A DNA stretch of 64,000 nucleotides from Harmonia axyridis. Its lineage: Eukaryota > Arthropoda > Insecta > Coleoptera > Coccinellidae. Location of the stretch: the NCBI RefSeq assembly GCF_914767665.1, contig NC_059502.1, forward strand, positions 59,812,031 to 59,876,030. The letters are read 5' to 3'. Positions 58,384 to 64,000 of this stretch are shown here, piece after piece. The first letter of the stretch is position 1; the number at the start of each line of letters is the position of its first letter. The position numbers were made by a program, and so were the translations under genes. The notes under the pieces are model-generated. The model was not told the DNA's origin. It saw only the letters and a program-made list of their open reading frames with translations, and made no database searches.

Positions 58384-58605
58384 TTATTTAATGGCTTTAG
58401 CTTCTCTCGCAGCTTTGCGTTCAGCAGCACGTTTCAACTGTTGTTTGGTGCTTAAATTATGTTTTTTGGAGAACTTCTGATTTTTCAAGAATTTGACATC
58501 CATCCCTAACGTTGACTCATGTCTATATTGTTTAGGTTTCTTGATACCATTTCTGTGAGCCTTTTTGTTTTGGTTGTGATTGGTATGATTTTTAGACTTT
58601 GACAT
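58384..58605 (-). CDS. RpL29: Ribosomal protein eL29 (RpL29), intronless retrocopy
   Basis: A complete 73-residue frame from ATG (58605) to TAA (58384). It starts MSKSKNHTNHNQNKKAHRNG and continues with HRHESTLGMDVKFLKNQKFS and a lysine/arginine/alanine-rich tail, which is full-length eL29, a small basic protein of the large ribosomal subunit. There are no introns or disabling changes. It is embedded in a transposase relic that resumes on both sides, so I read it as a reverse-transcribed copy that landed in a transposon. No poly(A) tract is visible after the stop, and no target duplication was identified, so this is inferred from context. Whether it is expressed, or is the only RpL29 gene, cannot be told. 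Confidence 0.82.
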   Translation of the reverse strand: MSKSKNHTNHNQNKKAHRNGIKKPKQYRHESTLGMDVKFLKNQKFSKKHNLSTKQQLKRAAERKAAREAKAIK

Positions 58606-59276
58606 TTTTTGTTAGTCTTGCTTTTCGACGATGAAAAACTAACTTCGACGCTGATTATTTCCAAAAAAATACTCAGCCTCATTTTCAAATAAGTCAACTC
58701 CAACAACATCACCGAACCAAACCCGTGACGTTGAGAATAGAAAGGCTTTTCAACAATATTTCTTAGATTTTTCGAAACACAAATGCGACAATTCTGCTTA
58801 TTGACGTATCCTCCGATGTGAAAATGACCATTTTGACGAATTTCAAGGACCCAATCAGCGAAGGTGCGACGCCGCTGATGATCGACCGTCATAATTTTTT
58901 GAACTAACTGAAATTTAAAAGCCTTAAGAGGGATTACCATCACGTGGTTTTCCGAGTATCAGTCAAACTTTGGTACCCATTCATTTCCTCTCTGGCGCTC
59001 CTGCATTGACCAAACTTTGTGAGGTGTACGAAGTTGTGCATTCACTTCATCTTTTTTCTTTTTTCGAAGCAATTAAGTAGGGGGCAGCACTGTAAGACGA
59101 CTTTCACGAAATCATAGCTTTACCTCTTTTGTAATGATTTTTGGTAGGTTTTTCACGAACATTTCAAAAATATATCAGTGCTGTAGAAAGTACATATCAT
59201 CAATGTTTTCATGAAGAAAGAAAAGTTTTTGCATTTGCAAATCAAAAATATTTACTTCCTTCCATGTTGTAGGATT

Positions 59277-59337
59277 TCACATATGCCTACTTATGCGTTT
59301 CGTCCCTGGCACACACACACCGGACTCATCAGTGTGA
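59277..59337 (-). ncRNA. Type I hammerhead ribozyme motif
   Basis: Read on the minus strand (59337 to 59277): stem I 5' strand UCACA; core CUGAUGA; stem II GUCC paired with GGAC around a GU-repeat loop; core GAA; stem III ACGC...GCAU (one C-A mismatch, consistent with a G-to-A change) with an 8-nt loop; cleavage-site triplet AUA; stem I 3' strand UGUGA, pairing 5 of 5. All invariant core positions of the hammerhead (C3-A9, G12-A14, the A15.1-U16.1 pair, H17) are satisfied. Activity is not shown. Confidence 0.8.
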
Positions 59338-59394
59338 CTTTGGTATATTTGTGTGTGGCGTGTCACTGACGCTTGGGGAATTTATTATTATCGG

Positions 59395-59474
59395 GAGCCG
59401 CCGGGACTCGAACCCGGCACCTTGTCGCATCTCGGCGAGGGAGTCTACACTCTTAACCTCTAGGCCACCGAGTG
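59395..59474 (-). repeat. tRNA-like sequence upstream of the hammerhead (SINE or retrozyme-like head)
   Basis: The minus strand has an A box (tggcctagaggttaag) at 59452-59467 and a B box (ggttcgagtcc) within a CCGGG/CCCGG T-stem at 59401-59420. The acceptor ends do not pair, so it is not a working tRNA. It shares ctcggtggc-tag-gg with 47195-47262. The hammerhead lies about 60 nt further downstream, so an RNA polymerase III transcript would include it. Confidence 0.7.
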
Positions 59475-59711
59475 CTGTGTTGCTATGTGGAGCTTTATGA
59501 GAAGCCGCCACAATATAAATTATGTGAAAACCCTATAAAAATTGATGATTTGTAAGGAGAAATATCTCTAATTTCGTTTTGAACTGAACAGCCACGTGGT
59601 GGAGTTCCCTCTAAAGGCAGGTCTTCATGCAAAATACGATAGTGGAATGCCTGATTCTCAAAACTGACAGAGAATCGATAAAACGGTTTCATTCCTTCAC
59701 ATCGCCATAAG

Positions 59712-60205
59712 ATGCGAGATAATAAGATGCTTCACGACGACCAAAAAGTGATTTAGTTTTTCGAAGCATGACTGCAAAAGTTTCACCATGTTTGTAGTGA
59801 ACTTTAACAATTTTCAATGAAGCGTATATCATTTCACTTTTTAGTATAATAGCCTCTAGTTCTTACTTATCAAATATCAAAAGATGGCATCTTCAAAAGT
59901 GACAGCTGCCCATATAGCGAGCTATACCAAATGACACCTCTTATTGTGAAACCCTTCACCTAGTGTCGAGTTTATGTATATAATTGTCTCATATGAATAC
60001 CGATTTCTTACATCCGGTACTTTTGGCGACAACTCTCCAATCAATCCATTTGGAAATTGCTGATACATTCTAATTTCAGATGTATAGAGTAAGAGTCTTC
60101 CTCAGATGATGTGGTAGACATATGAGTTATTATATAAATAACAGGTCTTTTGAATGGAGAAGGAATACAATCAATGAAATCAGATCTCAGCAAACCATGT
60201 TGTTA
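59712..60205. other. Nothing firmly recognised
   Basis: AT-rich sequence. Short transposase-like continuation upstream of the relic is possible but was not supported. Confidence 0.4.
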
Positions 60206-63130
60206 TATGCGCCTTCCCGTTACATAACATCCCTAAGAAATGAGGTATATACCTGATACATCTCAAAACTAATGTATCTGATACATAACATTTCATATAT
60301 CCATGAAATTATTTGACTTATTCATATATCATATATGTAACATTGTTATATTACTGAAGTTACGTATATGATACATCTTCCAGCATCCCTAAAAACAATA
60401 TTACTCTGATATCTACTAGTGTGTAATATAGTTACATATCATATATGTAACATTCGCAATATATATTTTACATTGCTAATATTATGTAAAAGCTATGTAA
60501 ATATAGCATATTCATGATATATTACTCAGATCTATACAAGTACTCTTATAATACATAACCTTTATTAAAGTTGAACTGTTTAGAGATTTTTGCCAGGACT
60601 AGTGCAGTGAAAAGTGATATGCATTTTCTAACTTTTGATTGTTAGTTAGAAGTGATGAACTATAATAATAATAATATTCAATATTCTTTGATTTTTCATC
60701 AATTCCGGATTACTTTCATCGTAGAAATATGTGAGATAAGAAGTGAAAAACTGTAATAATAATATTCAACATTCGATGATTTTTCACCAATTCCAGATTA
60801 GTTTCATAGTGAAAATATGTGAGGTAAGTGAATATAAGTATACTTCGACAACGTAACTACATTTAGATATATAAATGCTGTTGTATGTGCCTTTCATTTT
60901 GCTTTTGTACTTGCATGCCTGTTAATAGCATAGGTATATTTGCTGCATGTTTTTGTGGATCGTTAATGGAATGTGTGCATGGTTTCTGTCTTCTTCATTC
61001 AAATTATATGCATTTTGATATTTTTCCTTTTTATGGTAATTTGCATTTGGGTGTATATAGTTCTGAAGTAATACCACAATTGTTTTATCATCTAAATAAG
61101 AAGTACCTATCTGAATAGTGCGCTAGTTTTTACTACTTAGACTATTTTTCTGCTATATTTTATTTATGTTTGTGATGTATATACCTATGTTATTCTCTGC
61201 TATTCGTGAAATTAAAACATCTAGATTTCATATATGCACAATACACTTTTCTTCCATCATTTTTAATGACCAATGTCAGATCACATAAGGATGCTTTTTG
61301 AGAAATAGATTCTGATAAGTTTAATCAAATGTTTTAGTATGATATAAATAATTTTGCTGTTTCAGAGTGAGGAATCACCTCCTGAAGTTTACTCATGTAT
61401 TAAAAACTTTCATAACTTTATATTATGTAAGAAATTTGTTATTTATCCAATCAGGAAACCTCGTTACTGAGAATTTTAATTGTAAATACCATTTTTTAAT
61501 AACATTCTAATATGTTTAGGTTTTGCATCTCAATCTTTTATCCAATGTGCAGACTTTGAGAAGATAGATATCAGCCGAGTGGATAAGGCTGGCCACATTG
61601 AGGATCAAGAGACAAAAATAAGTTTTGGTTGATGTAGGTACTTTGATTACATTAAAAATTTTCAATAATTCTATGATCTTTCATTTAACAAACACCCAAT
61701 TGTTAAATTATTGAATCCTGTTTTACTATTCATAAATTATTTGTAATATTTCAAATGTGGTGCATACCAAACGTAGGAATCTGGTTTTTGTTGAATTTTC
61801 TAGGTTCAAAATAATAATATTGTTGACTAAAAAATATTTTTCTAGCAAAAAATGAAAGATGGAGTTTAAATATATATTTTTGGAATGCACCTTAATTCAT
61901 AAGTATCTCTTTTCATGTAATTTATAAGTGATATATCTCTTATTAATTGATGTTGGCTAGATACCAGCAGTTTTAGTTTCAATTGGTATTGTGTATCATT
62001 TGTTATATTTTTGTTTGGAAGGTATTGAAAAAAATTCCAACAAATTCACTAAAACATAATTTGTGTGGTGTCAGCATATTTAGATTTTTTATTTGTAGTT
62101 TGATTAGTTTTTCCTCCAGAAAGAATTGTACAGGTATGTATTGTTTTTGAATTGCATAGAGAATTTACTTCTGAGTACCTAAATGTAATATAAACATTCA
62201 GATAACTATTACATTTTTCTTATGTCTCTTGTTTGTAGCAGATATATTTCTTTTGGTTATATCACATAGAACGGATATTTTTTTTTATATTGCATGGTGA
62301 ACTTTTTACTGAGTATATATTATGTAATATAACCATATACAGGTTGGCCCAGTTCTTGTAGAGTAACTTGGTGTATTCACTTTTAGGATGAAAGCGTCAT
62401 AGTCACTTTATAGGTCAATAAATTCACAAAAACATAAGGAGGTTATTGACATCAGGTTGTTCAAAATTAAAGATTTTATTGATAAATCTGGTAACTTGAA
62501 CAACCTCGATATAACTTCCTTATGATGAAATTACGACCCATATTCATATTGTTTTCATCTTAAAAACTGAAAACTCTCACAACTGTTATTCTACAAAAAA
62601 CTGAGCCAGCCTGTATATATTTATATTACATAAAATCGCAGTAAAAAATTCTCCATGCAATATAAAACAATATCTCAGTTCTGTGTGAGATATATTAGAG
62701 ATATATATCAGCTACAAACATGATATATAAAAGTAACATAACAGATATCTGAATGTTATATGAAAGGTACGTATTATCTATGTAAATTATTATATAACAG
62801 CAATATATCAGCTACGTAAATGATACATAAAGGATATTACAGATGTAATGTACCAGCAATATCTTTCAATGTATCATGTAAGGTACATCATCTATACAGA
62901 AATGTAACAGCTACGTATATGATACATAAAGGATGTACCATAAATATTACAGATGTAATATACCAGCGATGTATCATGTATGTTACATGAAATGTAACAG
63001 CTACGTATATGATACATAAAGGATGTACCATAAATATTACAGATGTAATATACCAGCGATGTATCATGTATGTTACATGATCTGTACATGATACATGGCA
63101 ATTTTGTTACATGTTATGTAACGGAAGGCG
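60206..63130. repeat. 2.9-kb segment bounded by inverted repeats
   Basis: cgccttcccgttacataacat near 60210 is mirrored by atgttatgtaacggaaggcg near 63110-63129. The interior is AT-rich and full of atatgatacat and tgtaacat variants at both ends. No transposase was recognised; the open frame at 60885-61118 (cysteine-rich) has no known relative. May be a large non-autonomous DNA transposon; target duplication not established. Confidence 0.5.
62901..63080. repeat. Two identical 90-bp tandem units
   Basis: 62901-62990 and 62991-63080 are base-for-base identical as read (starting aatgtaacagctacgtatat). A diverged unit precedes them at about 62811-62900. Each unit contains gtaccataaatattacagat and several gatacat/tgttacat motifs. 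Confidence 0.95.
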
Positions 63131-63249
63131 GACATAGAGCGGTCGTTGAGCGGTACTAGAAAGGCGCATGTATGTTACATTGTTATGTAACATAGATCGT
63201 TGTAATATATATGTTATGTCTATGATACGTATTTGTGTTTGCTGATAAT

Positions 63250-63625
63250 CTACAAATACCTTGAAATGGAACCAAACCGACGAATCAACCATCAAAGAAT
63301 GAAGGAATACGTCAACTAAGTTCATAAAAAAAGCCAGAAAAATAAAGAATAAGTCAACAGCAAGAATATAACAAGACCCATCAGTGCATATGCTCAAACC
63401 TATAGTTCCATGGACCAAAAGAGATATCGTCACTTCAACGATAAAAGCAAACAAACGAAAAGCGAGATCGCAAGGACGAGGACCAGGGGACGTCGTGAAC
63501 CGGACACGACGTTTCTACACCCTTCTGATATATTGAATATCCGGAATGAATAAATTTTCCACTTGGCAAGAAGTGAAAAAGCCAATAGCAAAGGAAGTTT
63601 TCCCCACTTCGCTGTCTAAAATCGA
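63250..63625 (+). pseudogene. Non-LTR retrotransposon relic with 3' end
   Basis: Resembles parts of the LINE at 46240-47090 (gaaccaaaccgacgaatcaa; ccatggaccaaaagagatat matching its WNKVDI region) and ends in a 3' tail (gccaatagcaaaggaagttt, cttcgctgtctaaaat) like that near 42210. No open frame survives. Confidence 0.55.
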
Positions 63626-64000
63626 TAATATTAGATAATCTAATTATAATTATAATGACATTATAATAGCCAATACTCAACCATTTAACAGATGAATGAG
63701 AACGAAACAACTGGTATCCAATGTCATTATTGAAGTAATAGATAACTCAATTTGCTCATTATATATTATCAATTTCCTCATCGTTCATTATGTTTATCCC
63801 TTATATTATTTTAAATAATTCTTGTCAAATGTTATTTGCAACATGCAGAAGTATTTTAAAATATTTTTTCAGAAAAATATACAGGGTGTTTCATTGGGAA
63901 ACGGAAATACTTCACAGGTGTATAGGTGGCACCAAGGCGGTTCTGGAGATACCCCATTTATTGGGTCTTACTGTCTTCGTAGCCGAGATACAAGGGATTT

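Larger units (their letters stand above)
58928..59611. mobile_element. TTAA-flanked MITE, copy 2, inserted in the transposase
   Basis: Inverted ends gagggattaccatcacgtgg and, from the right, gagggaactccaccacgtgg. Flanks are TTAA and TAAA; excising it restores transposase continuity (DLPL to KAFKF). It is similar to 17701-18172 but interrupted at about 59270-59515 by a tRNA-like/hammerhead segment. Confidence 0.85.
58180..59710 (-). mobile_element. DDE (mariner-superfamily) transposon relic hosting nested insertions
   Basis: Transposase pieces appear in order on the minus strand: ENQAFHYRILHEDLPL (about 59690-59612), KAFKFQLVQKIMTVDHQRRR and GGYVNKQNCRIC (58927-58770), LFENEAEYFFGNNQ (near 58660), then QQDDATWFTYKQYTIAILQE (58350-58270). 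It is related to, but distinct from, the DD41D copies. A MITE splits it between DLPL and KAFKF, and an RpL29 copy lies between the GNNQ and QQD segments. Confidence 0.8.

Noticed and set aside
61500..61630. Possible GST C-terminal exon (frame reading FEKIDISRVDKAGHIED)
   Set aside because: No GST C-terminal motif and no phase-0 acceptor that would fit exon 2.

Overview
The window is AT-rich, intron-rich animal DNA, almost certainly from an insect. Evidence: an insect-type Roughest/Kirre adhesion gene, an insect-type Ly6/uPAR gene, a delta/epsilon-class glutathione S-transferase, and a dense load of mariner, Tc1, DD41D, Harbinger, hAT and non-LTR elements. A beetle is plausible, but the sequence alone does not prove it. 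No bacterial, organellar or CRISPR-like content was seen.

Three host genes are present. (1) 2894-21801 (+): the last seven coding exons of a roughest/kirre (Neph-like) immunoglobulin cell-adhesion receptor, from the end of Ig1 through Ig2-Ig5, the membrane helix and the cytoplasmic tail to a C-terminal THV PDZ ligand. All splice phases agree and give 725 residues; the 5' exons lie before the window. (2) 45513-29396 (-): a complete three-exon, 165-residue GPI-anchored three-finger (Ly6/uPAR) protein spread over 16 kb by two long introns, with CRE-like sites just upstream. (3) 53757-57909 (+): the first two coding exons of a delta/epsilon-class GST; no C-terminal exon was found before the window ends. 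Genes 1 and 2 are convergent. Genes 2 and 3 are divergent across about 8 kb of nested transposons. Both gene 1 and gene 2 encode cell-surface proteins, but nothing shows that they cooperate.

The rest is mostly mobile DNA. There are three copies of a DD41D mariner-like element sharing one internal-deletion junction, two Tc1-like DD34E elements in receptor introns, several mariner relics, a Harbinger relic, two solo-LTR-like repeats (one splitting a Jockey-type LINE with a clean 5-bp target duplication), a hAT-like element with an 8-bp target duplication, a LINE family with four or more relics, foldback and palindromic repeats, and tandem arrays of 150-bp, 90-bp and 22-bp units.

The most notable spot is 58.2-59.7 kb. 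A DDE transposon there carries an intact intronless RpL29 retrocopy and a TTAA-flanked MITE. The MITE in turn contains a tRNA-like (A box/B box) element followed by a well-formed type I hammerhead ribozyme motif on the minus strand (59277-59337).
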